Shown here piece by piece: positions 43,135 to 52,033 of a stretch of DNA of 64,000 bases (within the stretch, counting starts at the first letter, position 1; each line of letters begins with the position of its first letter). Origin of the DNA: JBMOKU01 sp049324315. Lineage in GTDB: Bacteria; Bacillota; Clostridia; Peptostreptococcales; Thermotaleaceae. The stretch spans positions 62,001 to 126,000 of the forward strand of contig JBMOKU010000008.1 in NCBI GenBank assembly GCA_049324315.1. The letters are read 5' to 3'. The notes beneath the pieces were generated by a model. It was not told the origin of the DNA. It searched no databases and saw only the letters and a program-made list of their open reading frames with translations. The position numbers and the translations under genes are program-made.

Positions 43135-44367
43135 TTATTCGTAAAGTGGGAAGCGCTTACAAAGCTTGTCCACCATTTCTTTTACTTCTTCTTCTTTTTC
43201 AGGAGAATCGATAATTGTTCCCATAATTTCTGCAATTTCAACCATTTCCGCTTCGTTCATCCCTCGTGTAGTCACAGCCGGTGTACCAATCCTTATACCG
43301 CTGGTAACAAAAGGACTTTGTGGATCATATGGTATGGTATTCTTATTAACAGTAACTCCGATTTCATCTAATAATCGCTCTGCATCTTTTCCCGTAATGT
43401 TTTTATTTCTTAAATCAATTAGTAAAAGATGATTATCGGTTCCACCAGATACTAATCTGAAGCCTCTTTTGGTCAGCTCTTCTGCTAACTTATTAGCATT
43501 TTTTACGATTTGCTGTTGATATACCTTAAACTCTTCCGTTAAAGCTTCTTTAAAGCTAACAGCCTTTGCAGCAATCACATGCATTAAAGGACCACCTTGA
43601 ATTCCAGGGAAAATAGCCTTGTCTATCTGTTTTGCAAATTCTTCTTTGCAAAGAATTGCTCCTCCTCTTGGACCTCTCAGGGTTTTGTGGGTAGTAGTTG
43701 TAACAAAGTGTGCATGCTCACATGGATTCGGATGAAGTCCGGCTGCTACCAATCCGGCAATGTGGGCCATATCTACCATGAAGTAAGCGCCCACTTCATC
43801 TGCTATCTCCCTAAACTTCTTAAAATCTATAACCCTTGGATAAGCACTGGCTCCAGCAACGATAAGCTTTGGCTTCGCTTCCTTGGCAGTTCTTAAAACT
43901 TCATCATAATTAATCGTTTCTGTTTCTTTATCAACACCGTAGTCTACAAAATTATAATATGTACCAGAAATATTCACGGGGCTTCCATGCGTCAAGTGTC
44001 CACCATGAGATAGATTCATCCCCAACACGGTATCACCAGGTTTTAAAATGGCAAAATATACACCTAAATTTGCATTGGCGCCAGAATGAGGTTGAACATT
44101 GGCATGTTCAGCATTAAATAGCTTTTTTAATCTGTCTCGTGCCAAGTCTTCAGCTACATCAACAAACTCACAGCCTCCATAATATCTTTTTGAAGGATAA
44201 CCTTCTGCATACTTATTGGTCAGCTGACTACCCATTGCTTCCATTACAGCTTTGCTTACAAAGTTTTCAGAAGCAATCAATTCAATTTTACTGCGCTGTC
44301 TTCCAATCTCGTCTTGGATTGATTCATAGACTTCAACATCCACTTGCATTAAGTTTTCGAAGTTCAT
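43135..44367 (-). CDS. glyA: Serine hydroxymethyltransferase
   Basis: 410 aa from the ATG at 44367 (AAAGGGG 10 bases upstream; the longer frame to 44415 has no ribosome site). PLP enzyme motifs: KIELIASENFVSKAVMEAMG, YAEGYPSKRYYGGCEFVD, HSGANANLGVYF, VDMAHIAGLVAAGLHP, and the PLP lysine in VTTTTHKTLRGPRGG. It exchanges serine and glycine with tetrahydrofolate, feeding one-carbon metabolism. Divergent from the threonine/serine exporter pair, which may balance the same amino acids. Confidence 0.97.
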   Translation of the reverse strand: MNFENLMQVDVEVYESIQDEIGRQRSKIELIASENFVSKAVMEAMGSQLTNKYAEGYPSKRYYGGCEFVDVAEDLARDRLKKLFNAEHANVQPHSGANANLGVYFAILKPGDTVLGMNLSHGGHLTHGSPVNISGTYYNFVDYGVDKETETINYDEVLRTAKEAKPKLIVAGASAYPRVIDFKKFREIADEVGAYFMVDMAHIAGLVAAGLHPNPCEHAHFVTTTTHKTLRGPRGGAILCKEEFAKQIDKAIFPGIQGGPLMHVIAAKAVSFKEALTEEFKVYQQQIVKNANKLAEELTKRGFRLVSGGTDNHLLLIDLRNKNITGKDAERLLDEIGVTVNKNTIPYDPQSPFVTSGIRIGTPAVTTRGMNEAEMVEIAEIMGTIIDSPEKEEEVKEMVDKLCKRFPLYE

Positions 44368-44507
44368 ATGAAAGACCCCTTTCTTAATTTTTTGCAAAAA
44401 TACAAAATCTTTCATAAATATTATAGATTTATTTCACATATTTTACAAGGTTGGTTTTTTCATAGAAAAACTTTTCCACGAAAAATCCTTAATGATTCTC
44501 CATGTTA

Positions 44508-44536
44508 TTGTAACCAATTCAACCTTCTGTTATAAT
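44508..44536 (+). promoter_or_regulatory. Promoter of the threonine/serine exporter pair
   Basis: TTGTAA (44508-44513), 17-nt spacer, TATAAT (44531-44536), 25 bases upstream of the ATG. Confidence 0.65.
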
Positions 44537-44560
44537 GTATTAAGCTTTTCTAGGAGAGTG

Positions 44561-45352
44561 ATGGCATTGAATTTACATAAAAAAGATATTTTAAACCTTG
44601 CCCTGTATGCAGGTGAAATCATGTTGAAAAATGGTGCTGAGACCTATCGTGTAGAAGATACAATTATTAGAATTTGCCATGCTTATGGTGTCTCTTTTGT
44701 AGAATCTTTTGTTACACCTACAGGCATATTTGTTTCAATGAATGGTCAAGAAGATGAGCAGGATGCCTTATCTTTTATAAAAAGAATCAAATCAAGAACC
44801 ATTGATTTAAACAAAGTATCTCAAGTCAATGATTTTTCAAGAAAACTAACGGAGAGCCACATTTCTGTGGTGCAAGGGATGAAAATACTTAAAGAAATTG
44901 ATGATTTACCAAAGTATCATAGAATCCTTAAGATTCTTAGCGCCGGTTCAGCTTCAGCTTTTTTTGGTGTTCTGTTGGGAGCAACAAAAGAAGATTATTT
45001 TAGCGCTTTTCTCATCGCTACCATTGTTTATCTTGCTGTTACTTTGATGGATCGGCTGAATGCCAGTTTGTTTATGCAAAATGCCATAGGCGGTTTCACA
45101 GCTGCTTCTTTGTCGATATTAGCTATACAAGCAGGAATGGGTGATAATACTGATAAAATTATCATTAGTTCTATCATGATTTTACTCCCAGGTGTTGCCA
45201 TTACAAATGCTGTCAGGGATTCGATATCCGGTGATTTACTGTCAGGCTTAGCTCGAGCCGCCGAAGCAGTTATTATTGCCATTTCTATCGCTGTTGGCGT
45301 TGGTATTGTCATAAACATTTGGATCAATTTATTAGGAGGAACATTGTCATGA
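44561..45352 (+). CDS. Threonine/serine exporter, large subunit (ThrE N-terminal, DUF1212)
   Basis: 263 aa from the ATG at 44561 (AGGAGAG 4-9 bases upstream); the frame is open further upstream, but the preceding promoter lies inside that stretch. The soluble N-terminal part has LALYAGEIMLKNGAETYRVE, typical of DUF1212, followed by VESFVTPTGIFVS. From about residue 125 there are four to five membrane helices, with MILLPGVAITNAVRDSISGD. Together with the next gene it forms a two-component ThrE exporter. Confidence 0.87.
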   Translation: MALNLHKKDILNLALYAGEIMLKNGAETYRVEDTIIRICHAYGVSFVESFVTPTGIFVSMNGQEDEQDALSFIKRIKSRTIDLNKVSQVNDFSRKLTESHISVVQGMKILKEIDDLPKYHRILKILSAGSASAFFGVLLGATKEDYFSAFLIATIVYLAVTLMDRLNASLFMQNAIGGFTAASLSILAIQAGMGDNTDKIIISSIMILLPGVAITNAVRDSISGDLLSGLARAAEAVIIAISIAVGVGIVINIWINLLGGTLS

Positions 45353-45771
45353 TTGAGCAGTTTTTCATTGCTTTCTTTTCCGTTGCAGGATTTGCCATTT
45401 TATTTAACATACCAAAAAAAGAAATCTTAAGAGCCTCATTTGCCGGAGCGTTCGGTTGGCTTGTTTATCATTATGTTTCATCAATTTCGAATACCTATGT
45501 TTTATCTTCATTTTTAGGCGCATGTGCTGTTTCTATTATTAGTGAAATGTTCGCAAGAAAATATAAGCAAGCTGTGACCGTCTTCGTTATTCCGGGCATC
45601 CTTCCCCTTGTCCCTGGCGCAGGAATGTATTACACGATGCTGGCAATTATCCAAAAAAGTTTTGACAAGGCAGCATTACTGGGGACAGAAACCATCTTTA
45701 TTGCCGGCAGTATTTCTGTTGCTATTCTACTTGTTTCATCTTCCGCTCGCTTATTGTCCGCAAAAAAATAG
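45349..45771 (+). CDS. Threonine/serine exporter, small subunit (ThrE C-terminal, DUF3815)
   Basis: 140 aa from the ATG at 45349 (AGGAGG 10 bases upstream), overlapping the previous stop by 4 bases (ATGA). Four membrane helices: FFIAFFSVAGFAILFNIPKK, FAGAFGWLVYHYV, FLGACAVSIISEMFARKYKQ, and the conserved VFVIPGILPLVPGAGMYYTM. It is the partner of the larger subunit. The stop sits in a terminator hairpin shared with the convergent thioredoxin gene. Confidence 0.87.
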   Translation: MIEQFFIAFFSVAGFAILFNIPKKEILRASFAGAFGWLVYHYVSSISNTYVLSSFLGACAVSIISEMFARKYKQAVTVFVIPGILPLVPGAGMYYTMLAIIQKSFDKAALLGTETIFIAGSISVAILLVSSSARLLSAKK

Positions 45772-45789
45772 AGACGTTTACGTCTCTAT
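45768..45789 (+). terminator. Bidirectional terminator spanning both stop codons
   Basis: Perfect 9-base stem ATAGAGACG / CGTCTCTAT with a TTTA loop. The exporter stop (45769-45771) and the trxA stop (45788-45786) both lie within it. A-run on the left, so the minus-strand tail is seven T. Confidence 0.85.
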
Positions 45790-46115
45790 AACATTTTGTT
45801 AATTAAATTCATAAATTCGTTCTTGCCATAAGCTCCAGTTACCCGGTCAACTTGTTGGCCATTTTGATAAAAAAGAACAGTGGGAATACTCATTACTTTA
45901 AATTTTCTAGCTAGATCTCTTTGACCATCAACATTAACCTTACAGATTTTTACTTTCCCCTTTAATTCTTCTGCTAATTCATCCATGATTGGACCTACCA
46001 TCTGACAAGGCCCGCACCAATCTGCATAAAAGTCAACAACTACCGGTAAACTGGTGTCGAAAACCTCACCCTCAAAATTATCATTGTTTAGCATAATAAC
46101 ATGTTCATTTGCCAT
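45786..46115 (-). CDS. trxA: Thioredoxin
   Basis: 109 aa from the ATG at 46115 (AAGGAGG 8 bases upstream; the frame's 46133 start is upstream of that site). Active site VVVDFYADWCGPCQMVGPIM, the cis-proline region FKVMSIPTVLFYQNGQQVDR and GAYGKNEFMNLINKML. It reduces protein disulfides with thioredoxin reductase, which is not in this window. It follows the RseC-like gene by 18 bases, probably cotranscribed. Confidence 0.95.
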   Translation of the reverse strand: MANEHVIMLNNDNFEGEVFDTSLPVVVDFYADWCGPCQMVGPIMDELAEELKGKVKICKVNVDGQRDLARKFKVMSIPTVLFYQNGQQVDRVTGAYGKNEFMNLINKML

Positions 46116-46133
46116 ATGTAAAACCTCCTTCAT

Positions 46134-46562
46134 CTATTCTATTATTTTTGTAATCGTAGGAACATACTTCTTATTATTTTTAAAAGAGCCCTCAAAGCTC
46201 CTAATTACGATGAAAGACACAGCCATGAAAATAAATCCAATGATTGCGGCATATACATCTATGTTCTTCGTAAAGCCTATTTTTCTTAAAAGAAAGCTGC
46301 TTCCCATAATTGCAATAAGTAAAGTAATCAATGGTATAACATAAACGATGAACGCTGCACCCATAACATTTTGCGTTTCTAAATTAACTTCTACCATATC
46401 ACCTATTTTAGCATCAATATCATTCATTGCAATCAAGGTCATTTCCATATTTTCTTTTCCATGCTGACAAGCACCGCAATCCCCACATGCTGAATGTCTT
46501 CTCATTAATATTTTAGCCCTCTGGGGATCTACTATTTCAGTAATTATTCCTACCTGGTTCAT
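46134..46562 (-). CDS. SoxR-reducing system protein RseC family
   Basis: 142 aa. N-terminal cysteine cluster HSACGDCGACQHG (CxxCxxC) in a small beta domain (GIITEIVDPQRAKILMRR), then IGDMVEVNLETQNVMGAAFI and two membrane helices (about 75-95 and 100-120). RseC proteins work with Rnf-like electron-transfer complexes. Here it pairs with trxA on the same strand, suggesting redox use. No Rnf genes lie in the window. The start is reasonable, with AGGTGG upstream. Confidence 0.85.
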   Translation of the reverse strand: MNQVGIITEIVDPQRAKILMRRHSACGDCGACQHGKENMEMTLIAMNDIDAKIGDMVEVNLETQNVMGAAFIVYVIPLITLLIAIMGSSFLLRKIGFTKNIDVYAAIIGFIFMAVSFIVIRSFEGSFKNNKKYVPTITKIIE

Positions 46563-46649
46563 TTATACCACCTCTCAAGTCATCTAAACATGGTCTGTCT
46601 ATTTATTATTCTCTATCCTATGATACCATAATACCTACGTTATTTTAAG

Positions 46650-46693
46650 CAAAAAAAGAAAAAACCGTAAAACTCTCTACATCAAGTTTTACG
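46650..46693 (-). terminator. Terminator of the DUF2325 gene
   Basis: Stem CGTAAAACT / AGTTTTACG, 10-nt loop, then TTTTTTC. The DUF2325 stop (46691-46689) lies inside. Confidence 0.8.
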
Positions 46694-46997
46694 TATTATA
46701 TTTCCCGCATTGACCGCAGTGTCGACAGTTTTCCAGTTTTATCGCCAGGTCACTGCAAGCTCTTTTTGAAAAGATACAAGGAATATTCAAATTTTTTGAT
46801 TGTTCTTTTATGATCTCTGTTAGATTATGCTCGACAAAATCATATAGCACAATAACCATATCCACATGATTCGGTATGGTTTTTCTTCGCATCGCTTTTT
46901 TTCTACCCGTCCAATGTATGTATTCCTTGATTCCTTTTTCCTGTAATGTCTCAGGAATATTTCCTAATCGATCTCCTCCAACAATTAAAGCAGTCAT
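46689..46997 (-). CDS. DUF2325 protein, iron-regulated
   Basis: 102 aa from the ATG at 46997 (GAGGAG 9 bases upstream). DUF2325 pattern: ALIVGGDRLGNIPETLQEKG, HWTGRKKAMRRKTIP, VDMVIVLYDFVEHNLTEIIK. A C-terminal cysteine set, CRHCGQCGKYNT, follows, with a further cysteine in FSKRACSDLAIK. Such proteins often lie by FeoA/FeoB ferrous-iron genes. A near-consensus Fur box overlaps the promoter. Function unknown; iron-linked by regulation. Confidence 0.85.
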   Translation of the reverse strand: MTALIVGGDRLGNIPETLQEKGIKEYIHWTGRKKAMRRKTIPNHVDMVIVLYDFVEHNLTEIIKEQSKNLNIPCIFSKRACSDLAIKLENCRHCGQCGKYNT

Positions 46998-47062
46998 ATT
47001 AAACACTCCTCATTTGTAATTTATAATAATTTCTGAAACAATCTAGATAATATATTGATGTT

Positions 47063-47107
47063 GATAATGATTATCATTATTATATATTATTTTCTAAATA
47101 TAATCAA
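47063..47107 (-). promoter_or_regulatory. Promoter with Fur box of the DUF2325 gene
   Basis: Minus strand TTGATT (47107-47102), 17-nt spacer, TATAAT (47084-47079). Immediately after, AATAATGATAATCATTATC (47081-47063) matches the classical Fur box at 18 of 19 positions. Bound Fur-Fe2+ would cover the -10 region and the transcription start. Confidence 0.85.
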
Positions 47108-47120
47108 TAGTATTTGTCTA

Positions 47121-47149
47121 AAAAAAATACCGGAGTATGAATACCCCGG
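47121..47149 (-). terminator. Terminator of aspS
   Basis: CCGGGGTATTCATACTCCGG stem (47149-47130), then TATTTTTTTT, 8 bases after the aspS stop. Confidence 0.85.
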
Positions 47150-47156
47150 CTGTTAA

Positions 47157-48938
47157 TTATTCTTCTATCACAACTTTAATATGCAGTTCTTCTAATTGCT
47201 TTTCATCTACTACAGAAGGATCCTCTGTCATTGGTGATGATGCGTTTTGCGTTTTGGGGAATGCAATAACTTCTCGTATACTGTCATTTCCCGTAAGAAG
47301 CATGACAAATCGGTCAAGTCCATATGCAATACCGCCATGGGGAGGTGTTCCATATTTGAAGGCTTCCAGTAAAAATCCGAACTTATCTAAAGCTTCTTCC
47401 TTTGAAAGACCTAAGGCTGTAAACATTCTTTGTTGTAATTCACTGTTGTGTATTCTTATACTGCCGCCGCCAATCTCTATACCGTTAAGAACGATATCAT
47501 ATGCTTTTGCTCTAGCTTTGTCTGGTTCAGACTCAATGAGATCTATATCCTCATCCATAGGTGATGTAAATGGATGATGCTTTGCAAAATATCTTCCCTC
47601 TTCCTCGTCATATTCAAAAAGTGGGAATTCAGTTACCCATAGGAGTTTATAATCACTGCTGTCTAGTATACCCAGCTGTTTTGCCACTTCAACCCTAAGA
47701 TGACCAAGGGCATCGTATACAACGGATGATTTATCTGCAACAAATAGCAGTAAGTCTCCTTCTTTTGCTTCAAATCTTTCTATGATCTTATTCATTTCTT
47801 CGTCTTTAAAAAACTTTGCGATCGGAGATTGAATTCCCTCGCTGGTTATTTTTATCCAAGCTAAGCCTTTTGCGCCGTAGGTCTTCACATAATCTTCAAG
47901 CTTTGTAATATCTTTTCTACTGAATTTATCTCCGTATCCATTGATATTGATGCCACTAACCAATCCACCACTTTGTGCAGTATCACGGAATACTTTAAAT
48001 TCACAGTCTGCAGCTAGATCGTTGATATTTTTCAATTCAAAACCAAATCGAAGGTCCGGTTTATCGGATCCAAATCTCTCCATGGCCTCTTTATACGGAA
48101 GTCTCTGAAGAGGCAGTTGAATTTCAATATCTAGCATTTCTTTAAAAACACGCTGCAGCAGCCTTTCGTTGATTGCCAATACATCCTCAACTTCTACAAA
48201 GGACATTTCAATATCGATTTGGGTAAATTCCGGCTGTCTGTCCGCCCTTAGATCTTCGTCCCTGAAACATTTAACGATCTGGAAATATCTATCCATTCCG
48301 GATACCATCAACAGCTGCTTAAATAATTGAGGTGATTGCGGCAATGCATAGAATTTTCCTGGATTTACTCTACTGGGTACAAGATAGTCTCTTGCACCTT
48401 CTGGCGTCGGCTTTGTAAGCATCGGTGTCTCTATTTCAACAAACCCATTTTCAGATAGAAAATCTCTAGCTGTTTTAGCCATTTTATGTCGGAATAGTAG
48501 ATTTTTTTGCATTTTCGGCTTTCTTAAATCTAAATATCTGTACTTTAATCGTAAGCTTTCCGATACATCATCTTCATCTTCTATATATATTGGCGGTGTC
48601 TGGGCCTCTGAAAGAATTTTCAATTCAGACGCAAATATCTCGATTTCGCCGGTTGGGATGTTTCTGTTTACAGACTGCCGCTGTTTCACAGTGCCTTTTA
48701 CACCAATTACAAATTCACCTCTAATTTTTTCTGCTTTAAGAAATGCTTCCTGTGAAATATCCTTGTCAAAGATAATTTGTACAATTCCAGATCGATCCCT
48801 AACATCGGCAAAGATTAATCCACCCAAGTCCCTTCTCTTCTGTACCCATCCCATCACAATGACTTCTTCATTAATATGGCTTGATCTTATGGTTCCACAC
48901 ATATGGGTTCTTTTCATATTCCCTAACGCTTCTGCCAT
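47157..48938 (-). CDS. aspS: Aspartate--tRNA ligase
   Basis: 593 aa, the bacterial type. OB-fold anticodon domain (MGWVQKRRDLGGLIFADVRD), class II motif 2 (FRDEDLRADRQPEFTQIDIE) and motif 3 (GGIAYGLDRFVMLLTGNDSI), with the bacterial GAD insertion between. It charges tRNA-Asp, and possibly tRNA-Asn if non-discriminating; no gatCAB genes are in the window. It follows hisS by 13 bases in one transcript behind a T-box. Confidence 0.96.
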   Translation of the reverse strand: MAEALGNMKRTHMCGTIRSSHINEEVIVMGWVQKRRDLGGLIFADVRDRSGIVQIIFDKDISQEAFLKAEKIRGEFVIGVKGTVKQRQSVNRNIPTGEIEIFASELKILSEAQTPPIYIEDEDDVSESLRLKYRYLDLRKPKMQKNLLFRHKMAKTARDFLSENGFVEIETPMLTKPTPEGARDYLVPSRVNPGKFYALPQSPQLFKQLLMVSGMDRYFQIVKCFRDEDLRADRQPEFTQIDIEMSFVEVEDVLAINERLLQRVFKEMLDIEIQLPLQRLPYKEAMERFGSDKPDLRFGFELKNINDLAADCEFKVFRDTAQSGGLVSGININGYGDKFSRKDITKLEDYVKTYGAKGLAWIKITSEGIQSPIAKFFKDEEMNKIIERFEAKEGDLLLFVADKSSVVYDALGHLRVEVAKQLGILDSSDYKLLWVTEFPLFEYDEEEGRYFAKHHPFTSPMDEDIDLIESEPDKARAKAYDIVLNGIEIGGGSIRIHNSELQQRMFTALGLSKEEALDKFGFLLEAFKYGTPPHGGIAYGLDRFVMLLTGNDSIREVIAFPKTQNASSPMTEDPSVVDEKQLEELHIKVVIEE

Positions 48939-48951
48939 GACGAGTCCTCCC

Positions 48952-50214
48952 TTATCTTAATCTTCTCTTTAATTCAATAACAAGTTCATTTATTTGTATT
49001 TCTGTTTGTTCACCTGACATCATGTTTTTCAAGGATACCATTCCCTTATCTAATTCGTTATCACCAATAACAATGGTGAAAGCAGCGTTTACCTTATCTG
49101 CATATTTAAACTGTGCTTTGATACTTCGATTCATGTGATCTTTATCAGCAGAAATATCTTCAAGCCTTAGAATATTTAGAAGCCTTACGGATTCTTTTTG
49201 TGCCCTTTCTCCCATAGCAGCGATAAAAATATCTAATCCTGCTGGTTCTGATATTGGTATATTGTTGTTTTCTAAAGTGAGAAGTAATCTTTCAATTCCC
49301 ATTCCAAATCCTACACCCGGAGTCGGCGGACCGCCTAAAGTCTCAATAAGACCATCGTATCTTCCTCCTCCACAAACCGTTGCTTGCGCTCCTATTTCAT
49401 AGGAAACAATTTCAAAGGCCGTTTTTGTGTAATAGTCCAGACCCCTTACAATCGTAGGATCTACCGTATACTGAATATCCATTAAAGTAAGGTTTTCTTT
49501 TAATTTCTCAAAGTGATCTTTACAATCATCACAGATATAATCCAACATAAGCGGCACATCTTTAAGTTGTTCTTTGCATGTTTCTACTTTACAATCTATA
49601 ATCCTCAATGGATTTCTATCATACCTCTCTTTGCAAGTATTACACAAACTCGGTAATTTTTCTTTAAGATATTCTTTCAATACATGATTATATTTCTCTC
49701 TACAGGTTGGACACCCAATACTATTAATTTTTAATTCTAGATTATGGATGCCTAGCTTTCTATAAAACATCATTGCTATACCGATTACTTCGGCATCAAC
49801 AGACGGATTATCTGTACCGAAAGCTTCAACGCCAAACTGATGAAATGCTCTTAGTCTACCGGCCTGGGGCTTCTCGTATCGATAACAAGGTGTTATATAG
49901 AAAAGCTTTGTCGGTTGTGTATCCGCATAGATTTTGTGTTGTATAAATGCCCTTACAACAGGCGCAGTTCCTTCCGGCTTCAGCGTTATATCCCTATCAC
50001 CATTATCTTTGAAGGAGTACATTTCCTTTTGGACAATATCCGTTGTTTCTCCAACGCCTCGCTTAAATAACTCTGTATGTTCAAATCCTGGAGTACGGAT
50101 TTCCTTGTAGCCGAATTTATCACAAACCTCTTTGAAAAGCTTCTCTACATAGTGCCACTTATATACTTCTGAAGGTAAAACATCCTTTGTCCCTCTCGGT
50201 GCCTGTGTTAACAT
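48952..50214 (-). CDS. hisS: Histidine--tRNA ligase
   Basis: 420 aa. Class II core: APRGTKDVLPSEVYKWHYVE, TPGFEHTELFKRGVGETTDI, then CYRYEKPQAGRLRAFHQFGV and VRGLDYYTKTAFEIVS with the histidine-specific GGGRYDGLIETLGG, and a C-terminal anticodon domain. A CNTCKERYDRNPLRI stretch with extra cysteines lies in the insertion domain. It charges tRNA-His. It is expressed from a T-box leader and cotranscribed with aspS. Confidence 0.96.
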   Translation of the reverse strand: MLTQAPRGTKDVLPSEVYKWHYVEKLFKEVCDKFGYKEIRTPGFEHTELFKRGVGETTDIVQKEMYSFKDNGDRDITLKPEGTAPVVRAFIQHKIYADTQPTKLFYITPCYRYEKPQAGRLRAFHQFGVEAFGTDNPSVDAEVIGIAMMFYRKLGIHNLELKINSIGCPTCREKYNHVLKEYLKEKLPSLCNTCKERYDRNPLRIIDCKVETCKEQLKDVPLMLDYICDDCKDHFEKLKENLTLMDIQYTVDPTIVRGLDYYTKTAFEIVSYEIGAQATVCGGGRYDGLIETLGGPPTPGVGFGMGIERLLLTLENNNIPISEPAGLDIFIAAMGERAQKESVRLLNILRLEDISADKDHMNRSIKAQFKYADKVNAAFTIVIGDNELDKGMVSLKNMMSGEQTEIQINELVIELKRRLR

Positions 50215-50231
50215 ATCAAACCCTCCTCCTT

Positions 50232-50480
50232 TTTCAAAAAAAATGAAACTCCTCTATCCCTATATTGTTAACAGGGACGAGAAGTTTTATATCCCGCGGT
50301 GCCACCCTACTTGGAAAAATCCCACTTAAATCGTTATCGCCGATTTACGGTTATCCAGCCGGGCCAGACAACATACTCCCAGGTGTCTTCATTATAACCG
50401 TTATTACCAGGCTTTCACCACCCCTGACTCGCTGTAAATCGTATTATACCTACTATTCCTGTTCTTCATATACAAAGATA
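50232..50480 (-). promoter_or_regulatory. T-box leader of hisS-aspS with overlapping Asp/His specifier
   Basis: Antiterminator AGGGTGGCACCGCG at about 50309-50296 (minus strand) and terminator hairpin (50284-50250) with a T-run of eight. Stem I has the AGTA-type motif around 50449. The specifier segment GAAGACACCT (50390-50381) holds GAC (Asp, 50387-50385) and CAC (His, 50385-50383), sharing one base. This fits control of a hisS-aspS pair by two tRNAs. Confidence 0.9.
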
Positions 50481-50493
50481 TCCAGTTTTTTTC

Positions 50494-50522
50494 ATTATAA
50501 ATAAGCATTTATCATCTGTCAA
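50494..50522 (-). promoter_or_regulatory. Promoter of the hisS-aspS T-box transcript
   Basis: Minus strand TTGACA (50522-50517), 17-nt spacer, TATAAT (50499-50494): consensus sigma-A promoter. Confidence 0.85.
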
Positions 50523-50528
50523 TATATT

Positions 50529-52013
50529 TTATCTACTTTTCTGCAATTCTATTCTTTTTCTTACAATCATTTCATCGATACGGTTAATATAATGCTCTAA
50601 GCTTACTACATTAGGTACACGTTCCAGACGATTCTCCTCAGGATAAATAATCTTAGATATTGCACCAGCACCAAGGGCAATAATACTTTGACGTTCTTCC
50701 ATGATTTGTATATTGTAAATGCACTCATGTCCCTTTTTGCAATACCCTATATTCTCCAGATTTCCTACCATGTACTTTTGTCGATACATATAATAAGGGG
50801 TCATACCCATGGATAAAGCATATTGATCCGCTATCTGAAGCATTTCAATAGCTTGGTTTTCTTGGGCCAGTTCGAATTCTTCTAAGTTTTCTTTCAAAGC
50901 CGAAGATTTTTTAACCGCTAAGGTATGCACAGTTATGTTCTCCGGATCTAAATCTTTAATGGCCTCCATCGTGTTTTTCATCATTTCTGGAGTTTCCCCA
51001 GGCAAACCAACGATTAAATCCATATTGACCGTATGAAAATCAATATCCTTTGCTAGATAAAAAGCTTTTAAAATATCTTCCGGATTATGATCTCTTCCAA
51101 TTGTTTTTAAGGTTGCTGCATTCATTGTTTGCGGATTGATGCTGATTCGATTGACACCATGGTTCTTCAGTACCATAAGCTTCTCTTTCTCAATCGTATC
51201 CGGCCTTCCTGCCTCCACAGTGAATTCCTTAACTTCTGACAAGTCCATGGATCCATACAAAACAGAAAACAAAACATGAAAATCATTTGCCGACAATGTG
51301 GTTGGCGTCCCGCCTCCAATATAAAGGGTATCTACCTTTTTGTCAAACGCCTTTAATAGTTTTCCTGTTTCTTTAATTTCATAGCATAAAGCTTCTAGAT
51401 ATGGATTCATACTTCCTTTCCATTTTTCCATTGGATAAGATGGAAAGGAACAGTACACACATCTTGTAGGACAAAAAGGAATACTGATATACACACTAAC
51501 ATGGTCTTGTCTTATTGGATATAAAAAAGGTCTCTCGATTTCTGCAATTTTTGTTACCAATTCAATTTTCTCATCTTCAATTTCATACTCTTCTCTCAAC
51601 TTCCCCTTAATAGCAGCTAGACCGTAGCCACTATCCAGGTATTCATGAACAATTTTGCTGGGTCTGATTCCTGTAAGAATCCCCCACTTCGGTCTCTTCA
51701 TGGTGTATTTCCTTAAAACATCAAAAACACAGCGTTTGATGATGCGCTTCTGTTCTTTGCGTAGTTCATGATCAGATTTTCCTGAGCACTGTATTTCTAT
51801 TTCCTTTTGAAAAGAAACGGTCTGCCCCGTTTGTATTACGGCATGAATAACATATACATCATCAATTTTGATTGAACTGCTGATTAGTAAAGAGCTTTGG
51901 TTATCCACCAAAGCTCTCTCATCAACAAAATGAATTTCAGATGGTTTTAAAAAAAGCTTTAACAGTTCATTGATTTCATAGCTGAAATCATGTCCTACCA
52001 GTATTACATTCAT
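50529..52013 (-). CDS. hemZ: HemZ-type coproporphyrinogen III dehydrogenase-like radical SAM protein
   Basis: 494 aa from the ATG at 52013 (AGGTGG 8 bases upstream; a GTG at 52025 overlaps that site). The radical SAM CxxxCxYC motif is in FCPTRCVYCSFPSYP at about residue 183; TLYIGGGTPTTLSANDFH, GRPDTIEKEKLM and VGLPGETPEMM follow as in HemN/HemZ. A 170-residue N-terminal extension is typical for HemZ. HemN-family proteins oxidise coproporphyrinogen or handle haem; HemZ activity is less clear. Strand-mate of the small HTH gene. Confidence 0.9.
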   Translation of the reverse strand: MNVILVGHDFSYEINELLKLFLKPSEIHFVDERALVDNQSSLLISSSIKIDDVYVIHAVIQTGQTVSFQKEIEIQCSGKSDHELRKEQKRIIKRCVFDVLRKYTMKRPKWGILTGIRPSKIVHEYLDSGYGLAAIKGKLREEYEIEDEKIELVTKIAEIERPFLYPIRQDHVSVYISIPFCPTRCVYCSFPSYPMEKWKGSMNPYLEALCYEIKETGKLLKAFDKKVDTLYIGGGTPTTLSANDFHVLFSVLYGSMDLSEVKEFTVEAGRPDTIEKEKLMVLKNHGVNRISINPQTMNAATLKTIGRDHNPEDILKAFYLAKDIDFHTVNMDLIVGLPGETPEMMKNTMEAIKDLDPENITVHTLAVKKSSALKENLEEFELAQENQAIEMLQIADQYALSMGMTPYYMYRQKYMVGNLENIGYCKKGHECIYNIQIMEERQSIIALGAGAISKIIYPEENRLERVPNVVSLEHYINRIDEMIVRKRIELQKSR

Positions 52014-52033
52014 GGTTTGATCCACCTAACATT

